Shown: in pieces, positions 26,050-35,191 of the stretch
Position numbering within the stretch: position 1 is the stretch's first letter
Layout of the letters: each line of letters opens with the position of its first letter
NCBI RefSeq assembly: GCF_001038505.1
Contig: NZ_LDPY01000001.1
Location: 1,116,001 to 1,180,000, forward strand
Reading direction: 5' to 3'
DNA from: Puniceibacterium sp. IMCC21224
GTDB lineage: Bacteria; Pseudomonadota; Alphaproteobacteria; Rhodobacterales; Rhodobacteraceae
DNA: 64,000 bases
The notes under the pieces: generated by a model
Told to the model about the DNA's origin: nothing
Databases searched by the model: none
What the model saw: the letters and a program-made list of their open reading frames with translations, nothing else
Translations under genes and position numbers: made by a program

Positions 26050-27336
26050 ATGACTGATCCTTTGCGCCTAGGAATTGCCGGTTTGGGCACCGTCGGTGCC
26101 GGGGTGGTCAAGATCATCCGCCAGAAATCTGTGCTATTGGCCGAACGCACCGGACGTCCGATCACGATCAGTGCTGTCTGTGCCCGTAACCGCGACCGTG
26201 ACCGTGGCGTGCCGCTGGGGGATTACGCCTGGGAGGATGACGCCGTTGCACTGGCCAAACGTGACGACGTGGACGTGTTCGTCGAGTTGATGGGGGGCAG
26301 CGACGGTCCGGCCAAGGCAGCGACCGAAGCGGCTCTGGCCATGGGCAAGGATGTCGTAACAGCCAACAAGGCGCTGCTGGCGCATCACGGTACTGCGCTG
26401 GCCTTGCAGGCCGAGGCGGCGGGCAGCGTTTTGCGATTTGAGGCGGCTGTGGCGGGTGGTATCCCGGTGATCAAGGCCTTGACCGAAGGTCTGGCCGGCA
26501 ACGAGATCACCCGCGTCATGGGAGTGATGAACGGCAGCTGCAACTATATCCTGACCCGGATGGAGAATGCCGGGCTGACCTATCAAGAGGCTTTTGCCGA
26601 GGCGGATGGGCTGGGGTATCTTGAAGCCGACCCCGAACTGGACGTCGGCGGGATCGACGCCGGGCACAAGCTGTCGCTGCTGGCGTCCATCGCCTTTGGC
26701 ACACAAGTGGCCTTTAGCGCGGTCGAGCTGGAGGGCATCGGCAAGGTGTCGATCGACGATATTCGTCAGGCCGCTGATATGGGGTACAAGATCAAACTGC
26801 TGGGCGTCTGCCGGATGACCGGGCGCGGGCTGGAACAGCGTATGTCGCCGTGCCTGGTGCCGCAGACCTCGCCGCTGGGGCAGCTTGATGGCGGGACCAA
26901 CATGGTGATGATCGAAGGCGATCAGGTTGGCCAGATCGTCATGCGCGGGGCAGGGGCCGGAGAAGGTCCGACCGCCAGCGCCGTTCTGGGGGATCTGATG
27001 GACATTGCCCGCGGCACGCGGCTGTCGACCTTTGGTCAGCCCGCCTCGTCGTTGAAATCGGTGACGGCTGCGCGGGTTGCTACCCCGGCGCCGTACTATG
27101 TGCGCATGGCTTTGGTGGACAAACCGGGCGCGCTGGCCAAGGTGGCGACCGCGCTGGGGGAGGCGGGGATTTCGATCAACCGGATGCGCCAGTATGATCA
27201 CACGAACGAGGCCGCGCCGGTGCTGATCGTGACGCACAAGACAACGCGCGCCGCGCTGGATCAGGCGATTGAGGCAATGGCCCCAACCGGGGTTGTGGCC
27301 GCAGACCCGGTCGTGCTGCGAATCGAAGCCGTCTGA
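26050..27336 (+). CDS. hom: Homoserine dehydrogenase
   Basis: 428-residue NAD(P)-dependent enzyme reducing aspartate semialdehyde to homoserine, the branch step to threonine and methionine. The Rossmann motif GLGTVGAGV is at residues 10-18; the catalytic-domain block VMGVMNGSCNYILTRM and the later GYLEADPELDVGGIDAGHK carry the conserved acidic and Lys residues. A C-terminal ACT domain (about 345-428, ALVDKPGALAKVATALGEAG) provides threonine feedback regulation. The ATG at 26050 is preceded by GACAGGAG; an open frame 110 codons upstream overlaps the lipoprotein gene and is not real. Confidence 0.95.
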   Translation: MTDPLRLGIAGLGTVGAGVVKIIRQKSVLLAERTGRPITISAVCARNRDRDRGVPLGDYAWEDDAVALAKRDDVDVFVELMGGSDGPAKAATEAALAMGKDVVTANKALLAHHGTALALQAEAAGSVLRFEAAVAGGIPVIKALTEGLAGNEITRVMGVMNGSCNYILTRMENAGLTYQEAFAEADGLGYLEADPELDVGGIDAGHKLSLLASIAFGTQVAFSAVELEGIGKVSIDDIRQAADMGYKIKLLGVCRMTGRGLEQRMSPCLVPQTSPLGQLDGGTNMVMIEGDQVGQIVMRGAGAGEGPTASAVLGDLMDIARGTRLSTFGQPASSLKSVTAARVATPAPYYVRMALVDKPGALAKVATALGEAGISINRMRQYDHTNEAAPVLIVTHKTTRAALDQAIEAMAPTGVVAADPVVLRIEAV

Positions 27337-27430
27337 ACCCCAAAGCTGCTAGCGCAACCATTCTTGTGTCGCTGGTCTGGGGCGCTTAACACCCCGCAAG
27401 ACCTTTCAGCTGCATATTGGGAGACAGTGC

Positions 27431-28396
27431 ATGGCCAATCCGACCGATTTCAACGACCGCATGTTATCGCTGGGCCTGGCCCGCGTATCCGAGGCTGCCG
27501 CCATTGCGTCGGCCAAGCTGATCGGGCGCGGTGATGAAAAAGCCGCAGATCAGGCTGCCGTCAACGCGATGCGCGAACAGTTGAATCTGCTCGATATCGC
27601 CGGTGTTGTGGTGATCGGTGAGGGCGAGCGTGACGAGGCGCCGATGCTGTTTATCGGCGAAGAGGTCGGCACCGGCAATGGCCCCGGCGTGGATATCGCG
27701 CTAGATCCGCTCGAAGGGACGACGCTGACCGCCAAGGACATGCCAAATGCGTTGACAGTCATCGCGATGGGGCCGCGCGGGTCGATGTTGCATGCGCCGG
27801 ATGTGTATATGGACAAGCTGGCCGTGGGGCCGGGTTACGGCGAAAACGTCGTGACGTTGGATATGCCCCCCGAAGAGCGCGTGGCCGCGCTGGCGCGTGC
27901 CCGTGGCTGCGGCGCTTCGGATATCACGGTTTGTATTCTTGAGCGCCCGCGCCACGAGGATATGATCGCGGCCGTGCGCAGCACCGGTGCGTCGATCCGG
28001 CTGATCACCGATGGTGACGTGGCGGGTGTGATGCATTGCGCAGAACCGGCGATCACCGGTATCGACATGTACATGGGATCGGGTGGCGCGCCCGAGGGCG
28101 TGCTGGCGGCATCGGCGCTGAAATGTATGGGCGGTCAGATTCACGGTCGACTGATGTTTCGCAACGACGACGAAAAGGCCCGCGCCCGCAAGGCCGGGAT
28201 CACCGATCTGGACCGCGTCTACACGCGCGATGAAATGGTGACGGATCACGTGATTTTTGCCGCAACTGGCGTGACCAGCGGATCGCTGCTGTCGGGGATC
28301 AAGCGCGAGGTCGGTTATCTAACCACCGAGACGATTTTGATGCGATCAAAGACCGGATCTGTGCGGCGCATGACCTATCGCAATCCGACGCGCTGA
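27431..28396 (+). CDS. glpX: Class II fructose-1,6-bisphosphatase
   Basis: 321-residue GlpX-type phosphatase, a gluconeogenic enzyme that also can serve sedoheptulose bisphosphate. The Li+-sensitive phosphatase metal motif DPLEGTTL is near residues 97-104, with the preceding acidic site in IGEGERDEAPM and the substrate-binding block ITGIDMYMGSGGAPEGVLAA. ATG at 27431 follows GGGAGA. It stands between hom and recJ, the usual order in this bacterial group, and is probably co-transcribed with them. Confidence 0.94.
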   Translation: MANPTDFNDRMLSLGLARVSEAAAIASAKLIGRGDEKAADQAAVNAMREQLNLLDIAGVVVIGEGERDEAPMLFIGEEVGTGNGPGVDIALDPLEGTTLTAKDMPNALTVIAMGPRGSMLHAPDVYMDKLAVGPGYGENVVTLDMPPEERVAALARARGCGASDITVCILERPRHEDMIAAVRSTGASIRLITDGDVAGVMHCAEPAITGIDMYMGSGGAPEGVLAASALKCMGGQIHGRLMFRNDDEKARARKAGITDLDRVYTRDEMVTDHVIFAATGVTSGSLLSGIKREVGYLTTETILMRSKTGSVRRMTYRNPTR

Positions 28397-28499
28397 CATC
28401 TGCGCCCTCTGGTGCTGGCGGTGAGGGCGGAATTTGCGTATTTGAGAAGAGAAGAAGCAGGGGGCCGTTCTGGCCTCCTGAGCGTTTCAATGGGGTGAA

Positions 28500-30251
28500 A
28501 TGGATTTTCTTGGGGTTGCGCAATCGCTGACGGGACGGCGCTGGGTTGGACCTGGCGCAGAAATATCGAGGCAAGCCGAAGCGATGGCCCAGCAGACCGG
28601 GTTCGCTCCAGCGCTATGTCTGTTGCTGGCACGTCTCGGGGTGGGGGCTGACGGCGCGGCGGCCTATCTGGACCCCAAGCTGCGTGATCTGTTGCCGGAC
28701 CCGCGGTCGTTGCGCGACATGGAGCTGGCGGCGGGCCGCATTCTGGATGCTGTGCGTGGTGGTGAACGGATTGCGATCTTTGCTGATTACGACGTAGATG
28801 GCGGGGCCTCAGCCGCGTTGCTGCTGGATTGGTTCGGGCAGCTTGGGGCGCGCGCGACGTTATATATTCCTGACAGGATTGACGAGGGCTATGGCCCGAA
28901 CGAACCCGCGATGGCCGAGCTGGCCGCAGGGCATGATCTGATCATCTGCGTCGATTGTGGGACCTTGTCGCATGGGCCGATTGCCGCAGCTCGGGGTGCG
29001 GATGTTGTGGTTCTTGACCACCATCTGGGGGGCGAGACCCTGCCGGAGGCGTACGCCGTGGTAAACCCCAACCGCCAGGACGAGAGCGGAGATCTGGCGC
29101 ATCTATGTGCTGCGGGTGTGGTGTTTCTGATGCTGGTCGAGGCCGGGCGACAGCGTCGCGCAGCAGGCGAGGCGGGTCCCGATCTAATAGGGTTACTGGA
29201 TCTTGTGGCGTTGGCAACTGTGGCCGATGTCGCGCCGCTGAAAGGGGTGAACCGGGCCCTGGTGCGGCAAGGGTTGTTGGTGATGGCGCGGCGGGCGCGT
29301 CCCGGACTGGTGGCGTTGTCGGATGTGGCGCGGATTAGCACTGCGCCGTCGGCCTACCATCTGGGCTTTGTTCTGGGTCCGCGTGTCAATGCCGGGGGTC
29401 GTATTGGGCAGGCAGATCTGGGCGCGCGATTGCTGGCCTGTACAGCGGAACACGAGGCGCAGGCCATGGCCGAGCGTCTGGATAAATTGAATACAGAGCG
29501 GCGCGAGATTGAGGCTGCTGTGCGGGCCGCCGCGCTGGTGCAGGCCGAGACACGCGGGCTGGATGGGCCGTTGGTTTGGGCCGCAGGTGAGGGGTGGCAT
29601 CCCGGCGTCGTTGGCATTGTTGCCTCGCGGCTCAAAGAACTGACAAACCGTCCTGCAATCGTGATCGGGCTGGACGGAGACGAGGGCAAGGGGTCGGGCC
29701 GGTCGGTCAGTGGCGTCGATCTGGGGGTCGCGATCCAGCGGTTGGCGTCGGAGGGGTTGCTGATCAAGGGCGGCGGCCACAAGATGGCTGCGGGTCTGAC
29801 CGTGGCGCGCAACGCGCTGGAGCCCGCGATGGAGCGTTTGGCCGCGCTGCTTGAGCGTCAGGGTTCAGGCAGTGGTGGTGCGGCAGATCTGACGCTCGAC
29901 GGAGTTTTGATGCCCGGTGCTGCAAGCGTCGATCTTCTGGAGCAGATCGAAAAGGCGGGTCCCTTTGGCGCTGGCGCTATAGGGCCGAGATTTGTCTTTC
30001 CCGACATGCAGATCCTCTTTGCCAAGCGTGTTGGGGAGGCACATCTGAAGCTGCGGTTCGGTGACGGGCTGGGAGTTCGAGTTGACGCGATCAGCTTTGG
30101 CGCGTTTGATGGGCCATTGGGACCTACGTTGCTGGAACATGGTGGGCAGCGATTCCACCTTGCCGGGCGGCTTGAAATCAACGAATGGGCCGGGCAACGT
30201 TCGGTACAGTTGCGGCTGGAAGATGCCTCTCTTTCGTCAACGCGTATGTAA
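28500..30251 (+). CDS. recJ: Single-stranded-DNA-specific exonuclease RecJ
   Basis: 583-residue 5'-3' ssDNA exonuclease for recombination and mismatch repair. The DHH-family motifs are in order: IFADYDVDGGASAALL (motif I), CVDCGT (motif II), VVLDHHLGG (the DHH motif), then the DHHA1 domain with KGSGRSVSGVDLGVAI and GGGHKMAAGLTV. The OB-like C-terminal domain ends in WAGQRSVQLRLEDAS. Length is typical. The tRNA-Glu gene begins 156 bases downstream. Confidence 0.94.
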   Translation: MDFLGVAQSLTGRRWVGPGAEISRQAEAMAQQTGFAPALCLLLARLGVGADGAAAYLDPKLRDLLPDPRSLRDMELAAGRILDAVRGGERIAIFADYDVDGGASAALLLDWFGQLGARATLYIPDRIDEGYGPNEPAMAELAAGHDLIICVDCGTLSHGPIAAARGADVVVLDHHLGGETLPEAYAVVNPNRQDESGDLAHLCAAGVVFLMLVEAGRQRRAAGEAGPDLIGLLDLVALATVADVAPLKGVNRALVRQGLLVMARRARPGLVALSDVARISTAPSAYHLGFVLGPRVNAGGRIGQADLGARLLACTAEHEAQAMAERLDKLNTERREIEAAVRAAALVQAETRGLDGPLVWAAGEGWHPGVVGIVASRLKELTNRPAIVIGLDGDEGKGSGRSVSGVDLGVAIQRLASEGLLIKGGGHKMAAGLTVARNALEPAMERLAALLERQGSGSGGAADLTLDGVLMPGAASVDLLEQIEKAGPFGAGAIGPRFVFPDMQILFAKRVGEAHLKLRFGDGLGVRVDAISFGAFDGPLGPTLLEHGGQRFHLAGRLEINEWAGQRSVQLRLEDASLSSTRM

Positions 30252-30358
30252 GATTCCGGGTAAGATGTTGCCAGACTATAAGTTTTCGAGATGAGTGATG
30301 TTTCTTGCCCAAGGAGGGAAAAAACTTTCTGCGGAGGCGCGTTTTGTTGAAAAATCCG

Positions 30359-30387
30359 CTTGCGCGTCAGTCATGCTTTCCCTAGAA
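30359..30387 (+). promoter_or_regulatory. Putative promoter of tRNA-Glu
   Basis: CTTGCG (30359-30364) and CTAGAA (30382-30387) are 17 bases apart and would start transcription about 14 bases before the mature tRNA 5' end. Both hexamers are imperfect, so this is tentative. Confidence 0.35.
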
Positions 30388-30407
30388 CACGGCTCACGCC
30401 ACGAGCT

Positions 30408-30482
30408 GGCCCGTTCGTCTATCGGTTAGGACGCCAGGTTTTCAACCTGGAAAGAGGGGTTCGATTCCCCTACGGGCTGCCA
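30408..30482 (+). tRNA. tRNA-Glu (anticodon TTC), CCA encoded
   Basis: Cloverleaf of 75 bases. The acceptor strand GGCCCGT (30408-30414) pairs with ACGGGCT before discriminator G and a genomic CCA. The anticodon stem CCAGG/CCTGG holds the loop TTTTCAA with anticodon TTC, and the T arm is AGGGGTTCGATTCCCCT. Its 3' end abuts, within 6 bases, the stop of a tyrosine integrase remnant on the opposite strand. That is the classic layout of an island integrated into the tRNA 3' end. No second copy of the tRNA 3' segment was seen before 36.9 kb. Confidence 0.95.
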
Positions 30483-30488
30483 ATTTTC

Positions 30489-30990
30489 CTAATTTTTCTT
30501 TGTTTTACTGGGCTCTACGGCGCCCAGTGTCCCACGATTTTCGGAGCGTGGGACACTCCGGGCTTCCGCAGCCGCCTCGGCGCGCACAAAAGCGCGCTCG
30601 GCGAGCTTCGCCCGGTCGACACGCTTGGTATAAATTGCAGCGGTTCTGGGGTCGCTGTGAGACAGATAGGCCATGACTTCGTAAACCGATCCCGACGCCT
30701 CTGCGATCTGCTCTGCGCGGCGCTTGCGGATGCCATGCTGAGACCGGGTCGCGCGCATCTTCGGCTTCCCATTCTTTTCCAGGACCGGGTTGCTGGCGTC
30801 GTCGAGCACAGGCTCACAGAGCCCTGCGGCGATGATCCACTTGCGGACGGCGTTGTCGAGCGAACCCGATGATGCGAAAGGCCTGCCCTTCTCGGTCAGG
30901 AGGTAGGCAGCAGCATTTACGGGAAGGTTGGCGGCCTCCAGCATGAAGTCCCATGGCAGCGGAAGCTGGACCTCCGACGAACCCTTCTTC
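30489..30990 (-). pseudogene. Tyrosine-type integrase, C-terminal part (interrupted)
   Basis: Catalytic C-terminus of a tyrosine recombinase read toward the tRNA-Glu 3' end. The Arg of the His-x-x-Arg box is in HGIRKRRAEQ, a later conserved His is in YLSHSDPRTAAIY, and the nucleophile Tyr is in IYTKRVDR. The rest of the gene continues at 35239 beyond an inserted IS66 element. The two parts share the duplicated bases CCTTCTTC, and joining them after removing the IS and one duplicate keeps frame and gives the smooth sequence FQPSKKGSSEVQLPLPW. Integrases in this position insert islands into tRNA genes. The protein cannot now be made intact. Confidence 0.85.
30983..30990. repeat. IS66 target-site duplication, left copy
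   Basis: CCTTCTTC, identical to 35239-35246 on the far side of the element. Eight bases is the duplication size expected for IS66-family transposition. Confidence 0.85.
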
Positions 30991-30997
30991 GTAATCA

Positions 30998-31016
30998 TGC
31001 CATTGATACCGCAGCT
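30998..31016. repeat. 19-bp direct repeat, copy 1 (inner part of IS66 left end)
   Basis: TGCCATTGATACCGCAGCT occurs here and again at 32656-32674. Copy 1 belongs to the IS66 left terminus; copy 2 leads directly into the tnpC end. The two copies bracket the IS1-like remnant and IS3 copy. Whether this is a very long target duplication or a recombination product is unresolved. Confidence 0.8.
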
Positions 31017-31025
31017 GGCAGTGGG

Positions 31026-31520
31026 TCAGTTTGAAATATCTTTTTTCTTATAGGGTCCGCGCTTCTTTGGTGCTGCATCTTCTGCCTTTTCAACCAGCTT
31101 TATAATGTCCTCAACTTCCCAAGGGCTTTCCACAAGGCCAGCGGCCATTGCTGGTGTCATGCGCAGCGTCTTGTGAGTGCGAACAAAGTTGTAGTGCATG
31201 AAGTGCAGTGCAACCGCGTAAGCGTGGTTCTCTGCCTTCTTTGAGAAAGCGTTGGTCAGGCGTGTAAAGCGACGCATCCCCATACGCATGGTCAGATTTT
31301 GACGCTCGATATGGCTGGTGCCGACTTCGGCCATGTCGGGCTTTCCAAAAATCGCCTCTTTCTTCGCGCCAGTGCATTCGGCGGGGGAATACTTGCGCTC
31401 CTGGCCCTTCTGGCCCGTCAGATCGCCGTACTGCTTGATCAGCATGGCGTAGTCCACATCACCGGAGAACGCGTCGGTGACTGCCTTGAGATAGCCGCCG
31501 TGGCCGTCTGTGGTGGTAAT
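31026..31520 (-). pseudogene. IS1-like transposase, C-terminal remnant
   Basis: About 165 codons of a DDE transposase of the type annotated as IS1-like in alphaproteobacteria. The second catalytic Asp is in TTTDGHGGYL, read upstream of the first Met, and the Glu is in TSHIERQNLTMRMGMRR. A basic tail KKRGPYKKKD ends the protein. The N-terminal half, with the zinc finger and first Asp, is missing where the IS3 element begins near 31514-31520. It is therefore a dead remnant nested in the IS66 left end. Confidence 0.7.
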
Positions 31521-31552
31521 CCCCCATTTTTAACGTGGTGCATTCGTAGAAC

Positions 31553-32376
31553 TTACGCGGCCATTTTCAGTTTCTGGGCGGGTGTGATGCCGCCGATGGC
31601 CATGTTCGAGCGGTCGTTGTTGTAAGTCCAGAGCCATTGTGTGGCGTGATCTTGGGCCTCCTCGATAGTTTCGATGATATATTGCAGCCATTCATGTCGG
31701 ACGGTGCGGTTGTAGCGCTCGATGTAGGCGTTCTGCTGCGGCTGACCGGGTTGGATGTGCTGGAGCGTGATGCCCGTTTCTCAGCCCAGATCAGCAGCTT
31801 GCCACTGATGTATTCTGGGCCGTTATCTACTCTTATCGTCCCGGGTTTGCCGCGCCACTCGATGATCCTGTCCAAACTGCGAATGACCCGTTCAGCGGGT
31901 AGGGAAAAATCCACTTCGATGCCCAGGCCTTCGCGATTGAAGTCATCCAGCACGTTCAGCAGCCGGAATGCCCGACCATCGCCAAGCCGATCCGCCATGA
32001 AGTCCATTGACCAGGTCACATTTGGCGCATCAGGCACCGCCAGCGCGTCAGGTTTGTCCCGCTTCAACCGCTTGCGGGGTTTGATCCGCAGGTTCAGTTC
32101 CAACTCGCAGTAGATGCGGTAAACGCGTTTGTGGTTCCACGGATGACCTTTGACGTTGCGCAGGTGCAGGAAACACAGCCCAAACCCCCAGGTCTTCCGG
32201 GCGTCCGTCAGCCCGGTCAGTAGATCGGCGATCTCTTCATTCTCGGCACGCAGCTTTGGGCCATAACGATAGCAGGTCTCACTGACGCCGAAGGTCCGGC
32301 AAGCCAGAGCGATGCTTGCCCCACGTCGCGCCACTGCATTCTCGGCCATCTCGCGGCGTTGAGATGGCCCGGTCAC
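31553..32376 (-). pseudogene. IS3-family transposase OrfB, frameshifted
   Basis: IS3-family DDE transposase read from 32376. The first catalytic Asp is in [10 protein letters not shown] and the second in [12 protein letters not shown]. After LLIWAEK (near 31775) the frame breaks: one base appears to be missing from the expected Lys-Gln-Gly codons. The downstream frame then reads [20 protein letters not shown], which carries the catalytic Glu, and ends at TAA 31553-31555. So the protein is cut before its Glu. The break point is inferred from the frame switch and family sequence. A sequencing error could give the same picture. Confidence 0.85.
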
Positions 32377-32635
32377 TTTTTTGCAAGGGCTTCCTTCAGC
32401 AAGTCAGCTTGCATGCTCAGTTCCGCATACATCCGCTTCAGCCTACGGTTTTCTTCCTCCATGGCCTTCATCTGGCTGACCATGGACGCATCCATGCCGC
32501 CATACTTTGCCCGCCATTTGTAGAAGGACGCTGAGCTCATGCCGTGCTCACGGCACAGCTCAGCCACCGGCACACCGCCTTCAGCTTGGCGCAGTATCGC
32601 AAGGATCTGGGGTTCCTGTATCTTGTCATCTTCAT
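32373..32635 (-). pseudogene. IS3-family OrfA, frameshifted near the start
   Basis: OrfA supplies the helix-turn-helix and leucine zipper: VAELCREHGMSSASFYKWRA and then MKAMEEENRRLKRMYAELS. The natural start Met-Lys-Met-Thr-Arg-Tyr at 32635, with GAGGAGA just before it, is in a different frame from the rest. A one-base loss near 32612 (AGG AAC in place of an expected Thr-Glu-Pro) explains this. OrfA and OrfB overlap at 32373-32376 as usual for programmed frameshifting in IS3. With both reading frames broken, this copy should not move by itself. Confidence 0.8.
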
Positions 32636-32655
32636 CTGAATCTCCTCGTTCATCT

Positions 32656-32674
32656 TGCCATTGATACCGCAGCT
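32656..32674. repeat. 19-bp direct repeat, copy 2
   Basis: Second copy of TGCCATTGATACCGCAGCT, identical to 30998-31016. It joins the upstream side of the IS3 copy to the tnpC stop of IS66. Confidence 0.8.
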
Positions 32675-34352
32675 TATGCGGCTTGACTGTCCGTCACGGA
32701 TGCCAATGGCACCCAGTTCCACGGCAGCAATTCATCCAGCTTGTTGATCTTGTGATCGTGGATGCGGCCGAGGATGTCGGCAAGGTAGGCCTGCGGATTG
32801 AGACCGTTCAGCTTTGCCGTTTCAATGACCGTCATCGCACGTGCGAGGGTTTCCGCGCCGGTATCTGCCCCTGCAAATAACCAGTTTTTCCGTCCTATTC
32901 GAATCGGGCGCAGGGCGCGCTCGGCGGGATTGTTGTCGATGGCCACACGCCCGTCGCTCAGGAACAGGCTGAAGGCCTCCTGCCGCGCGAGGCCATAGCG
33001 GAAGGCTTTGGCCAGATCGCTTTTGCCGGGGATGCGCAGGAGCTGTTGTTCAGACCAGGCAAAGAAGGCCGTCACCTTGGGCCGGGTAAGCTTTTGGCGC
33101 GTCGCATGACGCACGTCAGCGGGCTGGCCGTTGATATCGCGCTCGATGTCGTAGAATTTGCCGATCCGGTCGAGCGCCTCGCGGGCGATCTCGGATTTGG
33201 TCGAGGTCCAGAAGTCGTGGAAGTCGCGCCGCAGGTGCGCCCAGCAGGCCGCCTCGCGCAAACGCGATGTGCCATCAGGTTCAGGCGCGTAGAGCTTGGC
33301 ATAACCTTTGTAACCATCGGCTTGCAGGATACCACGCGCATCGGCGAGATGGCCAAGAACATGCTCTTCCTTCCAATCCGGCGCAAAGCGATAGACAGCC
33401 CCCGGTGGCGACGCCCCCGCCCAGGGTCGCTGATCGCGCACATAGACCCAGATCCGGCCTTGTTTGACCCCTTTGCCAAGGCCTTTGTCGCGTAAAGAGC
33501 GATCCAGCACCCGGATCGGCGTGTCGTCCGCATGCAGCAGGTCGCTGGCCATGATGTCGGCCTTGATCCGTGCGATCAGCGGCTGCAGGGTCTTCATGGC
33601 CCGCCCGCACCAGCCGACAAGCGTGCTTTCGGGAATGTCGGCCCCCATACGGGCGAAGATCTCGTGCTGGCGATACAAAGGCAGGTGATCATCGAACTTT
33701 GAGACCAGCACATGGGCCAACAGGTTCGGTCCCGCCATGCTGCCCGGGATCGGGCGGCTGGGGGCCGGTTCCTGCACCATCCGCTCACAGCGACGACAGG
33801 ATTTCTTGATCCGGGCGACCTGGATTACCTTCATCTGAGCGGCGATCATGTCCAGCAGTTCGCTGACATCCTCGCCCATCGCACCAAAGGTGCGTGCCTT
33901 TACATGCGCGCTTCTGGCGCGACACGCAGATCGCCGCCACAGTCGGGGCAGCAGGCACCGGGGTTCAGTTCGCGACGCTCGCGCGGGGTCGCATCCGAGA
34001 CACGTGGCCGACGACGCAAAGCGGGCGCATCGGCAGTGTCCGGTGACGGTTCATCCTGACCTTCGTTAATGGGCGCGTCATCGTCTTCGGCCACCGCGAC
34101 CAACAGGTCTTCGAGTGCCAGTTCCAGCTGTTCGATCTCGCGCTCGACCTTTTCCGAGGATTTGCCAAAGGCCAGTTTCTGCAACTTGGCGATCCGCAGG
34201 CGCAGCGCCTGAACCAGCTGGTCATGGACCCGAAGCGTTGCCGATATCTTGGCGTTTTCCGCGGCGATCCGGGCATTCTCAGCCTGCAAAGCGGCGATCA
34301 TCGCGCGCAATTCAGCGGGATCATCCGGCAGATTTTCAGCAGGTTTCGACAT
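32674..34352 (-). pseudogene. tnpC: IS66 transposase TnpC, reading frame disrupted
   Basis: Large IS66 transposase in two frames. The N-terminal part (34352 to 33900) has a coiled coil of LQAENARIAAENAKISATL type, the zinc-binding start CCPDCGG and then a stop. The C-terminal part (33879 to 32674) has CRRCERMVQEP, the DDE region HADDTPIRVLDRS and GYKGYAKLYA, and the C-terminal NNPAERALRPIRIGRKNW. About 40 extra bases around 33877-33909, including the palindrome CGCACC-AAA-GGTGCG (33885-33899), separate conserved Gly-Asp-Leu-Arg from Gly-Glu-Asp-Val. Unless a reading trick rejoins them, the transposase is inactive. Confidence 0.82.
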
Positions 34353-34414
34353 GCGACTGATTAGCAAAAGTCAGGTCGAAGAACCATATGAATAACGCCA
34401 AAACGTCAATAAAA

Positions 34415-34762
34415 TCATCCCACCCGCGCAGGCGGAGCACCCCAATCCGGACGTCGCCAGTCGATCCCTTCCCACAACATCGCAAGCTGCGCCGAGGTCA
34501 GCCGCACCGCGCCATCTTGCGCGCTCGGCCACACAAAACGGCCCCGTTCAAGCACCTTGTAGTAAAGGCAAAATCCCTGCCCATCCCAAAACAGAAGCTT
34601 GATCCGGTCACCACGACGACCCCGAAACGCAAAAACCGCACCACTGGCAGGCTTTTGCCGCAACACGTCCTGGGTCAGTGCCGCCAGCCCCGCGATCCCC
34701 TTGCGCATATCCGTGATCCCACAGGCCAGATACACGCGAACGCCGGTGCCGGGACCGATCAT
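34415..34762 (-). CDS. tnpB: IS66 accessory protein TnpB
   Basis: 115-residue IS66 Orf2. It begins VRVYLACGITDMRKGIAGLA and contains the family block FAFRGRRGDRIKLLFWDGQG followed by KVLERGRFVWP. The exact role is unknown, but it is needed for IS66 transposition. It overlaps tnpA by 4 bases and looks complete and intact, unlike the neighbouring tnpC. Confidence 0.9.
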   Translation of the reverse strand: MIGPGTGVRVYLACGITDMRKGIAGLAALTQDVLRQKPASGAVFAFRGRRGDRIKLLFWDGQGFCLYYKVLERGRFVWPSAQDGAVRLTSAQLAMLWEGIDWRRPDWGAPPARVG

Positions 34763-35139
34763 GCTGCGTCCACTGCACGGATCAGCACCGACAACGCAGT
34801 CGGATCGATCGTGCTGTCAAAATGCAAACTGCGTCCACCCCGCAGGCGCAATTCAACCGCACTTGGGCGCGGCACATCAGCGACACGAGACTGCGCCACC
34901 GGCACGCCTGCTGTCACGGGTATGTCCAACGGAAAGAAAAGCGCTCCGGCATCGGGCGACCACAGACCCTTCTTCTTCAGGTCATGCCGCCAGGCATAAA
35001 TCTGCTGCCGCGTGATCTCGTGACGCTGCGCCACCTGTGTCACAGTTGCCCCGTCGATCCCGACCGACATGACAATCTCGAGCTTGTCCTCGTCACGCCA
35101 GAAACGCCGCCGCTCCACCCCAAGAATTTCGCCACGCAT
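34759..35139 (-). CDS. tnpA: IS66 accessory protein TnpA
   Basis: 126-residue Orf1 of IS66, a small helix-turn-helix protein: RRFWRDEDKLEIVMSVGIDG then TVTQVAQRHEITRQQIYAWR. The start at 35139 (Met-Arg-Gly-Glu) is chosen because the frame upstream runs into the terminal palindrome region. It is the first gene of the IS66 operon and overlaps tnpB by 4 bases (ATGA). Intact. Confidence 0.88.
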   Translation of the reverse strand: MRGEILGVERRRFWRDEDKLEIVMSVGIDGATVTQVAQRHEITRQQIYAWRHDLKKKGLWSPDAGALFFPLDIPVTAGVPVAQSRVADVPRPSAVELRLRGGRSLHFDSTIDPTALSVLIRAVDAA

Positions 35140-35153
35140 CGCAGACCCCGCAT

Positions 35154-35191
35154 AAGACACGTCGTGAACGACGTCTTTAGCGACGTGTCTT
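35154..35191. repeat. 11-bp inverted repeat in IS66 leader
   Basis: AAGACACGTCG (35154-35164) and CGACGTGTCTT (35181-35191) form a perfect inverted repeat around 16 bases, between the right IS66 end and tnpA. It may control tnp expression or block read-in transcription from outside; neither is shown. Confidence 0.6.

Noticed and set aside
26134..27237. 367-codon minus-strand frame over hom
   Set aside because: Shadow; hom has complete Rossmann, catalytic and ACT motifs.
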